Shown piece after piece: positions 1-6,379 of a stretch of 6,750 nt of DNA. The stretch is from Candidatus Hydrogenedentota bacterium. GTDB taxonomy: Bacteria; Hydrogenedentota; Hydrogenedentia; Hydrogenedentales; GCA-2746185. The stretch is taken from NCBI GenBank assembly GCA_030123645.1, contig JASJYE010000134.1, positions 1 to 6,750 of the forward strand. Reading direction: 5' to 3'. The notes under the pieces were generated by a model. That model was not told the DNA's origin. It did not search any database and saw nothing but the letters and a program-made list of their open reading frames with translations. Positions within the stretch are counted from its first letter, which is position 1, and each line of letters begins with the position of its first letter. The position numbers and the translations under genes were made by a program.

Positions 1-1044
1 GTAGGTAACGGTGCCCTCGCTCAGGAAGCCGCACCCCAAACTCCCCGCCGCCGAGATGAAGAGGGCTATCGCCCACGTGACTCGTTTTCCGAGGGAATGG
101 GATATCCAGTTCCAGAGGGGCAGCGCCAACATGCCGAAGAAGAAATAGATCAGGAGATAGTAGGACCAAGGGGGCAGCCAAGCGGGGGCTATGTCAAACC
201 ACCAGTCGGGTGTGCCGACAATATACGTCGAGATGAACATGATGAGCACCCCGGGGATCGCGGCCGCAATGGCGCTGAATACGAAGGCCCACAGCAAGGC
301 CCGGAAATGGGGGTTCCGCATGGTCTGCAACCACCCCTTATAGGGGCCCATGGATGGCCGTCCTTGAAACTCTTTTCGCTCCTTCGTGGTGAGGCCGGCA
401 ATCATCAGAAACACGGCCAGACCCACGCCAAGAATCGCGGCCATGAACGAATAGCCTTGGCGCCCCCCATAGTAATAGATCAAGTAAGCCGGCAGAACCG
501 TTGCCAACAACAGACCCGTGAGCGAGCATACTTCGCGCACCGCGATGACCTTCACCCGCTCCTGGTAGTCATCGGTTAATTCCGCCCCAAGGCTATAATA
601 GGGAACCGACGCGATGGTCCACACAAAGTACATCGCCACGTACCAGGCCAACATGTAGCCCCAAAGAAGACCTTGGTGATCCTCGGGGTGGTCAAAGGCC
701 GGGGGCGAAAAGAGAAAGTAAAAGGAGATCGCCAAGGGGATGGCCGCGCCGAGAAAGTAGGGACGGCGTCTGCCCCAGCGCGTGTTCGTGCGGTCGGACA
801 AATGGCCCATAAGGGGATCGGTGAAGGCGTCAAAGAGGCGGGCCAGCAGCAAGGACCAGGCCACAAGCCCCGCGGACAACCCCACATAGTCGGTGTAGAA
901 GAACTGGAGGTTGACGGCGACCACCAACCCGAGCAGAGCCATCGCGAAATTGCCCGTCCCGTAGGCGAACATGCTCGCAAGGCTCAGCCCCGTTCGTCGA
1001 GTTGAAGACACAATCGCAGTCTGCCCCGTCTCATTCATCGGCAT
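1..1044 (-). CDS. GPH-family (MelB-like) MFS sugar:cation symporter, 3' end missing
   Basis: The reading frame is open from ATG at 1044 to the window edge, giving 348 residues of a protein that usually has about 450-500. The family is known to co-import sugars or glycosides with Na+ or H+ through 12 inner-membrane helices. The sequence shows the GPH signature at residues 69-83 (RLFDAFTDPLMGHLS), followed by a basic RWGRRRPYF loop. D72 and D76 align with the cation-site aspartates D55 and D59 of MelB. The second family motif, PYYSLGAELTDDYQER, lies at about 148-163, and a charged central loop (KERKEFQGRP) at about 221-230 separates the two six-helix halves. Eight or nine hydrophobic segments are visible. 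An in-frame TAA lies upstream of the start. GGAAGGGG ends 4 nt before this ATG and 10 nt before a second one at 1038, so M3 could be the true start. Family assignment is firm; the substrate is unknown. Confidence 0.9.
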   Translation of the reverse strand, partial: MPMNETGQTAIVSSTRRTGLSLASMFAYGTGNFAMALLGLVVAVNLQFFYTDYVGLSAGLVAWSLLLARLFDAFTDPLMGHLSDRTNTRWGRRRPYFLGAAIPLAISFYFLFSPPAFDHPEDHQGLLWGYMLAWYVAMYFVWTIASVPYYSLGAELTDDYQERVKVIAVREVCSLTGLLLATVLPAYLIYYYGGRQGYSFMAAILGVGLAVFLMIAGLTTKERKEFQGRPSMGPYKGWLQTMRNPHFRALLWAFVFSAIAAAIPGVLIMFISTYIVGTPDWWFDIAPAWLPPWSYYLLIYFFFGMLALPLWNWISHSLGKRVTWAIALFISAAGSLGCGFLSEGTVTY

Positions 1045-1107
1045 CGCGCCCCTTCCGCTACGGTCTTAGGGGACCTGCGCGCGGCCACGGCAGGCTGATT
1101 TCCAACG

Positions 1108-1136
1108 AGTCTAGCCCACTCTTCCGGGGCTGTCAA
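1108..1136 (-). promoter_or_regulatory. Sigma70-type promoter for the GPH transporter
   Basis: On the minus strand a perfect -35 TTGACA (1136-1131) is separated by exactly 17 nt from TAGACT (1113-1108), which matches four of six positions of the -10 consensus. Transcription would start near 1101 and give a leader of about 57 nt before the ATG at 1044. It lies in the 169-nt gap between the mobB-mobA fusion gene and the transporter. This suggests the transporter is transcribed independently of the upstream operon. It is inferred from motif match only. Confidence 0.6.
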
Positions 1137-1213
1137 CAGCGATTCTGCCACCGGACGCTCGGGAAGAAAAGGCGCCTCTAGGCAGTAGAACCCCGCATCC
1201 GAATGCTTGGAAG

Positions 1214-2452
1214 TTAGTCCTGGCCCGTGGGAGGCTTCGCGTTCCCCTGCCCTAAGGCGACCAGGGACCAGACAAATTTCTCGAGCCGTTCATGGAGTTC
1301 AGCTTCTGCCAGGTTCGTATCTCCCACCAAGTGCCCTTGAGAAACGAAGCTGGTGTAGTCTTGCTTGGTGTTCAGATTCTGAAGCTGGAGGCTGTCGCCC
1401 AGGTGGAGGTAATTGATGTTGCGGGAGGGGAAGGCGTCGATGATTTTGCGTGCGCCTTGGCTGAGGGCGCTTTGGAAGGCGCTGAGCATGCTTTTGCGGT
1501 AGACGGCGAAGAGCGGTTCCGTGTGGCCTCCTTCGACGACGGGGACGACGGCGTCGTAGCCCTGGGCTTCGCGGAGCATGCGCCGGATGAGGGTGATGTC
1601 GAATTGGGGTATGTCGCAGGCCAAGAAGAGGTTGAGGTCGTGTTGGGATGCTTCAAGGGCTGAGGCGATGCCCATCATGGGACCGAGGCCGGGTTCGGCA
1701 TCGGGCACGATTTCGAGGTCGAGGAAGGCATATTTGTCTTTGTCGTTTGCACTGATGATCACTTGAGCGAAGTGGGCTTTCAACTGTCCGCTGACGTGCT
1801 CTATCATGGGGCGGCCTTGAATGGGCATCATGCTTTTGTCTTGTTGCATGCGCCGGCTTTCGCCGCCTGCGAGGATGACGGCCGCGGCGGGATAACGCAG
1901 AGCCCACCGATTCCCCACGATATCCAGGTCGTCGAGGTCGAAGTCGATGCCGTGCCCGCTGAAGGTGACGACGCGATCGGCGTGTTTACGGACGGCTTCG
2001 GCGGAGGCTTTGTAGCGGTGCGCGTCCCGGTGGCGGAACATGAGAAACAGGCCGGGGTCGACGACCTTGCGGAGCGTGTTGGATTCGCAGACGACGAGGG
2101 CGTTGTCGCCGATGGCCTCGAAGAGGGCGTCCCTCCCCTCTTCTAAGTGGGCCTTGAGCACGCGCAGCCATAGGACTTTGCTTGCGCCTGCGGCCACGAG
2201 GCGTTCGGTGTCTTTGCCGCCACCGGTGTCGACTTCTTCGGTGATGAGGTAGTGGCGCTGGAGGCTGGAGCAAACGCCGCAGCCCTCACCACCGCGCGGA
2301 CATTTGCCATCATTTCTATCGATGGCGGTGACTTTGACGCCGACGATCGGGTGGGTGGCGCGGAATTTCCTCACCACGGAACAGGCAAATTCGGTCTTAC
2401 CGGAGTTTATCCCAGCGGAACCGATCATGATCATTCCGGGTGCGTCTATCAT
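1214..2452 (-). CDS. mobA: Fused MobB-MobA molybdenum cofactor guanylyltransferase
   Basis: This 412-residue protein joins two Mo-cofactor maturation domains. The C-terminal half (about 188-365) is MobA-like, the enzyme type that transfers GMP from GTP to Mo-molybdopterin in the cytoplasm. It has LAGGESRRMQQDK at 194-206, EPGLGPMMG at 253-261, the metal-binding CDIP at 279-282, HTEPLFA at 310-316 and LNTKQDY near 360. The N-terminal half (about 8-185) resembles MobB. It has a P-loop, AGINSGKT, at 13-20, a GKDTERLVAAGA segment at 79-90 like the GKDS-RL-AGA of MobB, and CESN near 122 where MobB has its conserved Glu. Between these is an unusual stretch with C51, C58 and C61. About 45 residues follow the usual MobA end. 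ATG 2452 was chosen because GAAGG sits 5 nt upstream; a TTG at 2464 would add four residues but has a poor ribosome site. It is the last gene of the operon. Confidence 0.88.
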   Translation of the reverse strand: MIDAPGMIMIGSAGINSGKTEFACSVVRKFRATHPIVGVKVTAIDRNDGKCPRGGEGCGVCSSLQRHYLITEEVDTGGGKDTERLVAAGASKVLWLRVLKAHLEEGRDALFEAIGDNALVVCESNTLRKVVDPGLFLMFRHRDAHRYKASAEAVRKHADRVVTFSGHGIDFDLDDLDIVGNRWALRYPAAAVILAGGESRRMQQDKSMMPIQGRPMIEHVSGQLKAHFAQVIISANDKDKYAFLDLEIVPDAEPGLGPMMGIASALEASQHDLNLFLACDIPQFDITLIRRMLREAQGYDAVVPVVEGGHTEPLFAVYRKSMLSAFQSALSQGARKIIDAFPSRNINYLHLGDSLQLQNLNTKQDYTSFVSQGHLVGDTNLAEAELHERLEKFVWSLVALGQGNAKPPTGQD

Positions 2453-2457
2453 ATTGG

Positions 2458-2462
2458 CCTTC
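2458..2462 (-). promoter_or_regulatory. Ribosome binding site deciding the mobB-mobA start
   Basis: GAAGG on the minus strand lies 5 nt before ATG 2452. An upstream in-frame TTG (2464) overlaps this motif and lacks a comparable site of its own, so the ATG is preferred. Confidence 0.6.
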
Positions 2463-2535
2463 AATCGGCTTGACTTGCTGAGGTCATGGCAATATACGGG
2501 ATTCGCCTGGAGAGCTCAAGCGCCTTAATCTTCAT
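2461..2535 (-). CDS. Possible 24-codon ORF in the ferredoxin-mobB gap
   Basis: An ATG at 2535 lies 4 nt after the ferredoxin-subunit stop and opens a 24-codon frame ending in TGA at 2463-2461, only 8 nt before the ATG of the mobB-mobA fusion. The peptide starts MKIKALELSRRIPYIAM. No good ribosome site precedes it, so translation would depend on coupling to the upstream gene. It may simply be chance open sequence in a 75-87 nt gap. It is recorded because its placement, filling the gap almost exactly, would suit translational coupling. I do not recognise the peptide. Confidence 0.15.
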   Translation of the reverse strand: MKIKALELSRRIPYIAMTSASQAD

Positions 2536-2539
2536 TGAT

Positions 2540-3151
2540 TCAGGCCGAGGGCACGTTTTCGGCGATCTTGGGGTTGATGACGATGGCGGGATTGGTCCGT
2601 AGTGAGATGAAGAATTCGTCTTGGTTCTCGACTCTGACTTTGCCTGTCTTGCCTGTTTTGACCTCGCCTTCGCCGTACTTCTCCTTGAGTTCTTCCAAGG
2701 GCGCAACATCGAGGGCGCGGGTTGGACAGGCCTCAACGCAGATGGCCTGTTTGTTTTGGGACAGCCGCTCCACGCAGAGGTCGCACTTCCACATCTTGGC
2801 GTTTGCTTCCGGGCCGAACTGGGGCACTTCGTAGGGGCAGGCTTTGAGGCACTTCCCGCCGCATTCTTCGAGACCGGTGCAGACCCCGGTGTTGATGGCG
2901 ACGATGCCGTCTTTGTCGCGTTTGAACAGGGCCCTGACGTCGCAGGCATCGATGCACACAGGGTCGAGGCAGTGGAAGCAGGTCATGATCATGTATTTAA
3001 CGCGGACATCGGGCCATTTCCCTTCTTCGTTGTATAGGATCCGCATGCGGCTCGCTTCACCTGGTGGGAGGTCGAACCAGTCTTTGCAGGCCACTCGGCA
3101 AGCGCAACATCCGGTGCAGCGGGTTTGGTCGAAATAGAAACCCATTTGCAT
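2540..3151 (-). CDS. DmsB-like 4Fe-4S ferredoxin electron-transfer subunit
   Basis: This 203-residue protein has four cysteine motifs of the kind found in electron-transfer subunits (DmsB, PhsB, NrfC type) of molybdopterin oxidoreductases. Cluster motifs are C12-C15-C18-C22, C58-C61-C66-C70, C91-C97-C101-C105 and C123-C126-C138-C142; C16 is a spare. In this family the motifs combine to bind four [4Fe-4S] clusters that wire the catalytic subunit to a redox partner. The third motif has C-x5-C-x3-C-x3-C rather than the commoner C-x2-C-x2-C-x3-C, and C70 is followed by Asp instead of the usual Pro. There is no signal peptide or membrane helix. ATG 3151 was chosen because the ferredoxin fold begins at once (FYFDQTRCTGC) and GAGAGG lies 11 nt upstream; the longer open frame to 3346 is an Arg-rich shadow of the preceding gene. 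It starts 17 nt after the catalytic-subunit stop and was probably co-transcribed with it. Confidence 0.92.
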   Translation of the reverse strand: MQMGFYFDQTRCTGCCACRVACKDWFDLPPGEASRMRILYNEEGKWPDVRVKYMIMTCFHCLDPVCIDACDVRALFKRDKDGIVAINTGVCTGLEECGGKCLKACPYEVPQFGPEANAKMWKCDLCVERLSQNKQAICVEACPTRALDVAPLEELKEKYGEGEVKTGKTGKVRVENQDEFFISLRTNPAIVINPKIAENVPSA

Positions 3152-3168
3152 GACGCGATTTTCCTCTC

Positions 3169-5388
3169 TTAGGTCGTGCTTACTTCTACCAGGACTGTAT
3201 TCAATGCCGCGGCGCCGCCGCCTGAATAGGCGTCGTTGGTCAGTGTGTTGGCGCAGCCTCCGCGGTCGATACCTTCGTCGTCGGGATCGTACCAGGTGCC
3301 CTCGAAGATGCATAGCACCCCGGGAACGATGCGTTCGGTCACCCACGCGGTGATGGCGATCTTGCCGCGGCCGTTGAAGACGTAGATGTCATCGCCAGTC
3401 TTGACACCTCTGGGCTCGGCGTCAATGGGGTTGATCCACGCTCGGTGCGGTTCGATCTCTTTGAGCCATTCGATGTTGCCGAGGTCGGAATGGACGCGGT
3501 TCTTGGCGTGGGGCGAGATCATCTGGAGTGGATACTTCTCGATCAGTGGATCGAATCGGTCTTCCCAGGTGCTGATGTACTTCGGTATGGGCGGGGTAAG
3601 CGGACTGTCGAGGTCGGCGGCGCGTTGGGAGTAGATTTCGATTTTCCCGGAGGGGGTCTTGAAGGGGTTGTTCTCGGGGTCTTCGATCTCTTTGCGGAAC
3701 GCGACGATGGGTTCGTCGAGTTCGACGCGGTGGACGCCTTCCTTCTTGAAGGTATCGTAGTCCTTGATATGCTCTTTCGTCTGCTCGTTATTGGCGATAA
3801 ATGCCCTGAGCCATTGGTCTTCCGTCAGCTGGTTGAACTCGGGAATCTCGAGTCGTTCAGCCATTTCGCAGGCGATCTCGAGGTCGGATTTGCACTCGCC
3901 CAAAGGTTCGATGGCCTTGTTGATATAGGTGAAGTAGGGGCCTGAAGGCCAGGGCCGGGTGAGGTCGTTCTTCTCGGCGGGGCTGGACACTGGGAATATG
4001 ATGTCGGCGTGTTTGGCCGTGGGCGTCATGAACAACTCGTTGACGACGGTGAAGGGGACTTGCTTCATGGCTCTGGCCGCTTTGTTCGAGTTCCCATATT
4101 GGTTTATGTAATTGTTGGTGAGCGACCAAATCATTTTTATGTCGGCAGGGTAGCCGCCCGCTTTGCCTTCCAGTAGGCAGTCGGACACCTTAACCTTGTG
4201 CACGCGGCGTACGATGCGCAGGTTGATGTCGAGTGTGCCTCGAATGGAGGGGCCGCCGGCCTCGACGGGGTTCCTCATGCCCGGGATGCCGGGACTGCGG
4301 AACATGTGGCCGATGGGGACGCCCATGAGACCGCCGGCCGCGCTGCCACCGTGCTTGCCGATGTTGCCCGTCATGGCGGTGAGTGTGATGGCGCAGCGGT
4401 TGTATTGTTCGCCCATGGCGCTACGGGCGGGGCCCTGGCAGTCCATGAGGCAGGCCGGATCCGTGGTGGCGTATTCTTTGGCCAGGGACTCGATTTGCGC
4501 CGCGTCGACGCCGGTAATTTCGGCGGCCCAGGCGGGGGTCTTCTCCACGCCGTCTTCATCGCCCATGACGTAGTCTTTGAACTTGTCGAAACCCACGGTG
4601 TACTTGTCCAGGAAGGCCTGATCCTGGAGGTCATTCTTGACGATCACGTTGGCCATCGCCACCATCATGGCGGTATCGGTGCCGGGGCGGATGGGGATCC
4701 ACCTGGCTTCGAGGGTGGCGGTGGTGTCGTCGTAGCGGGGTCCTATGGAGATCATCTTGACGCCGGCTTCTTTGGCTTTGATGAGGTGGTACATGGTGTT
4801 TGTGCCGGACACCATGCGTGCGGGGTCCCATCCCCAGAGGAGGATGAGCTTGCTGTTGAGGAAGTCTTCGCGGCTGTGTCCAACCATGACGTCGCCGTAG
4901 GTGGACATGACGGCCCAGACGGAACCTTCCGAGGAGATGTTCCCGTAATCCGTGGTGTATCCACCAAACATGGCCATAAGTTTCGCGGTGGCCGCGGCGC
5001 CGTGCAGGTGGCCGTGGTAGCCGCCGCCGGCGAGGAGGAAGATGGCCTCGTTGCCGTATTTCTCCTTGGTTTCTTTGAGCTTAGTAGCGACGGTGTCGAG
5101 GGCTTCGTCCCAGGAAATGCGCTCGAACTCGCCTTTACCCTTGGGCCCCACTCGTTTCATGGGGTGCATGAGGCGATCTTTGTGATGGACGAACTTCCGG
5201 TAGGCCCGGCAGCGCACGCACGCCCGGAGCTGAGTGTCCGGCCCGGCGGTGTCGTCGCCCTCGACTCTGATAATGACGTTGTCTTTGATGTGTAGACGGA
5301 GCGGACACCGCCCTCCGCAGTCAAAGGCGGAGGTCGCCCTAACAATCTTGACCCCCGATGCCACATCCACGGTGTCTTGAGTAGCCAT
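3169..5388 (-). CDS. DMSO-reductase-superfamily molybdopterin oxidoreductase, catalytic subunit
   Basis: This 739-residue protein matches the usual length of DmsA/BisC-like bis-MGD enzymes, which transfer electrons to or from small oxidised or reduced substrates. The N-terminal iron-sulfur domain has C24 and C28 (DCGGRCPL) and C57 and C60 (RACVRCRAY), followed by DRLMHPMKRVG at 71-81. The motif DYGNISSEGS at 147-156 aligns with the DmsA region carrying the Mo-ligand serine, making S152 the likely ligand. WGWDPA at 185-190 and the Mo-cofactor segments after it fit the family. The C-terminal dinucleotide-binding domain includes RVHSDLGNIEWL, WINPIDAEPRGVKTGD and GTWYDPDDEGIDRGG. ATG 5388 is preceded by GGAGG at 4 nt and gives the family-typical beginning. 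The frame stays open to an ATG at 5610, but that extension has no twin-arginine motif and crosses the putative promoter. It is first in the operon. The substrate is not predictable; sulfoxide or N-oxide reduction is only one possibility. Confidence 0.93.
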   Translation of the reverse strand: MATQDTVDVASGVKIVRATSAFDCGGRCPLRLHIKDNVIIRVEGDDTAGPDTQLRACVRCRAYRKFVHHKDRLMHPMKRVGPKGKGEFERISWDEALDTVATKLKETKEKYGNEAIFLLAGGGYHGHLHGAAATAKLMAMFGGYTTDYGNISSEGSVWAVMSTYGDVMVGHSREDFLNSKLILLWGWDPARMVSGTNTMYHLIKAKEAGVKMISIGPRYDDTTATLEARWIPIRPGTDTAMMVAMANVIVKNDLQDQAFLDKYTVGFDKFKDYVMGDEDGVEKTPAWAAEITGVDAAQIESLAKEYATTDPACLMDCQGPARSAMGEQYNRCAITLTAMTGNIGKHGGSAAGGLMGVPIGHMFRSPGIPGMRNPVEAGGPSIRGTLDINLRIVRRVHKVKVSDCLLEGKAGGYPADIKMIWSLTNNYINQYGNSNKAARAMKQVPFTVVNELFMTPTAKHADIIFPVSSPAEKNDLTRPWPSGPYFTYINKAIEPLGECKSDLEIACEMAERLEIPEFNQLTEDQWLRAFIANNEQTKEHIKDYDTFKKEGVHRVELDEPIVAFRKEIEDPENNPFKTPSGKIEIYSQRAADLDSPLTPPIPKYISTWEDRFDPLIEKYPLQMISPHAKNRVHSDLGNIEWLKEIEPHRAWINPIDAEPRGVKTGDDIYVFNGRGKIAITAWVTERIVPGVLCIFEGTWYDPDDEGIDRGGCANTLTNDAYSGGGAAALNTVLVEVSTT

Positions 5389-5392
5389 AAGT

Positions 5393-5397
5393 CCTCC
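5393..5397 (-). promoter_or_regulatory. Strong ribosome binding site fixing the catalytic-subunit start
   Basis: GGAGG on the minus strand lies 4 nt before ATG 5388. It supports that ATG over the longer upstream extension of the open frame. Confidence 0.75.
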
Positions 5398-5458
5398 GAA
5401 GGAATTCTTGTTGGTCGGCCTCGCCTGCATGCCGTCTGGCGCCCCCTCCGACAATGCG

Positions 5459-5480
5459 GCCAGCATAGCGCCAGCATAGC
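5459..5480. repeat. Perfect 11-bp tandem duplication over the operon promoter
   Basis: GCCAGCATAGC occurs twice back to back (5459-5469 and 5470-5480) with no mismatch. The right-hand copy contains the candidate -10 hexamer, and the left copy duplicates that hexamer 11 bp downstream, about one helical turn away. It could be a replication-slippage duplication that creates a second -10, or a pair of regulator half-sites. Confidence 0.8.
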
Positions 5481-5501
5481 AAATTACCGGGTGGCGAACA
5501 A
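5473..5501 (-). promoter_or_regulatory. Candidate promoter of the molybdoenzyme operon
   Basis: On the minus strand TTGTTC (5501-5496) and TATGCT (5478-5473) are 17 nt apart. The -10 hexamer is preceded by TG plus one base, an extended -10 arrangement that tolerates a weak -35. Transcription would start near 5466 and give a leader of about 78 nt to ATG 5388. A lone TTGAT on the plus strand at 5505-5509 resembles one half of an FNR site but lacks a partner. The inference rests on motifs only. Confidence 0.4.
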
Positions 5502-5657
5502 CGATTGATCGCAGGTACAGCCAAGGCGCCCGCTCTTCGCCGTGCACCGTATACTTAATATATCCAGCCCAACTCTGAAAGCCCTTATAGTCGCCACGTT
5601 GGTTATCCATAGGCGGCAGAGCCGGGCGTGTTGGGGAGGGCCCAAGCCGTGTGCCGG

Positions 5658-5981
5658 ATGCTGCGCCATTTTGTCATGCGGAGTACTGGACGGGAATATC
5701 GAGTTTATTTTGCATCCGTGGCATTTACTGGTCCTGGCCCTGTCTGCGTGGATCAAGCACGACCAGGTAAAGGTTAATGAATATCTGCGGGTCGAGAATC
5801 AGGTATTAGGGGAGAAACTCGGCTAAGGCCGCATTCTGTTGAACGACGAGCAGCAGCGACGGCTCGCCGTGAAGGGGAAAATCCTCGGCAGAATTAAAGA
5901 CTGTTTGAAGTCGCGGCCATCGTGACGCCCGATACCATACTGCGCTGGCATCGGCAGTTGGTGGCCCAAAAGTGGGCGTGA
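5658..5981 (+). pseudogene. Decayed N-terminal fragment of an integrase-type transposase
   Basis: Three plus-strand pieces read together as the N-terminal part of an rve-integrase transposase family that I recognise from its recurrent phrases. The pieces are HPWHLLVLALSAW...YLRVENQVL (about 5713-5811), LLNDEQQRRLAVKGKILGR (about 5836-5893), and LFEVAAIVTPDTILRWHRQL from 5901 to QKWA at 5978. A TAA at 5824-5826 interrupts the first two, which are otherwise in the same frame. A one-base deletion, or two-base insertion, near 5893-5901 shifts the third. A TGA at 5979-5981 ends it. The likely original start, ATG 5658 (MLR...), is also out of frame with what follows, implying another shift near 5667. 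The catalytic DDE core that should follow is absent, so about two-thirds of the gene is gone. I see no clear terminal inverted repeats. It is non-functional as read. Confidence 0.75.
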
Positions 5982-6379
5982 AGGAGAGGTGTGTCTCCCA
6001 AGCGCCTACACGACGAAGCAAGCCATGCAAACGGCGCCTCATGACGCATGTCGATCGAAATCTCGCACGCCCAAGTATCTTATGCATTACAAGGCAAGGA
6101 ATTTGAGCCTCGGCTGAGTTTTTGTCGAGTAGACTGGGGACTCCCGATGCTACAGGCCGATCTTCGTGTTCTCCGTTTTCCGCCTGGTTTCCCGGCGGCG
6201 CCACAATATCCCGGCCATACTTCGGTTCTACCCCAGCCCCTCACAGAAGCGGACAAGCGGCTTTCCCACATCCGGCTCTGATATTAGAAAGGACACGTAT
6301 CGCGCGCGAACGAGACCAGCCGGTGGCATCCTGGTATCCTGACTCGTTGGAGGCCCGATGGTCATCGAGGGATCGTTCG
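5982..6379. other. Unassigned gap between integrase remnant and Cys-rich gene
   Basis: I find no convincing gene here. A 77-codon plus-strand frame (6048-6281) starts with ATG and includes the Pro-rich phrase RFPPGFPAAPQYPGHTS and ends DKRLSHIRL. I do not recognise a domain in it, and it has no clear ribosome site. The composition is mixed, with an AT-rich patch at 6281-6292 just after the frame. It could be more debris of the mobile element whose integrase fragment lies immediately to the left, or the leader region of the gene to the right. No terminator-like hairpin with a T-run was seen. Confidence 0.4.

Noticed and set aside
1137..1213. Terminator after the mobB-mobA gene
   Set aside because: A short GGCGCC followed by TTTTCTT is present but has no real stem-loop; no convincing hairpin was found.
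3152..3346. 65-codon extension upstream of the ferredoxin subunit
   Set aside because: Arg-rich sequence read out of frame through the end of the catalytic-subunit gene; the ferredoxin fold begins right after ATG 3151.
4198..5295. Long plus-strand open frame (365 codons)
   Set aside because: It lies wholly opposite the well-supported catalytic-subunit gene and its Gly/His/Val-rich translation has no recognisable domain; it is an antisense shadow of GC-rich coding sequence.
5505..5518. Possible FNR/CRP-type site near the operon promoter
   Set aside because: Only one half (TTGAT) is present; the other half matches ATCAA at one base, and the centre would be about -45.5 rather than -41.5.
5389..5610. 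74-codon N-terminal extension of the catalytic subunit back to ATG 5610
   Set aside because: It has no family similarity and no twin-arginine motif, contains the candidate promoter and the 11-bp duplication, while ATG 5388 has a strong GGAGG and gives the expected N-terminus.
5631..5645. Small inverted repeat TTGGG/CCCAA
   Set aside because: Only five base pairs with a five-base loop and no T-run; expected by chance in GC-rich sequence.
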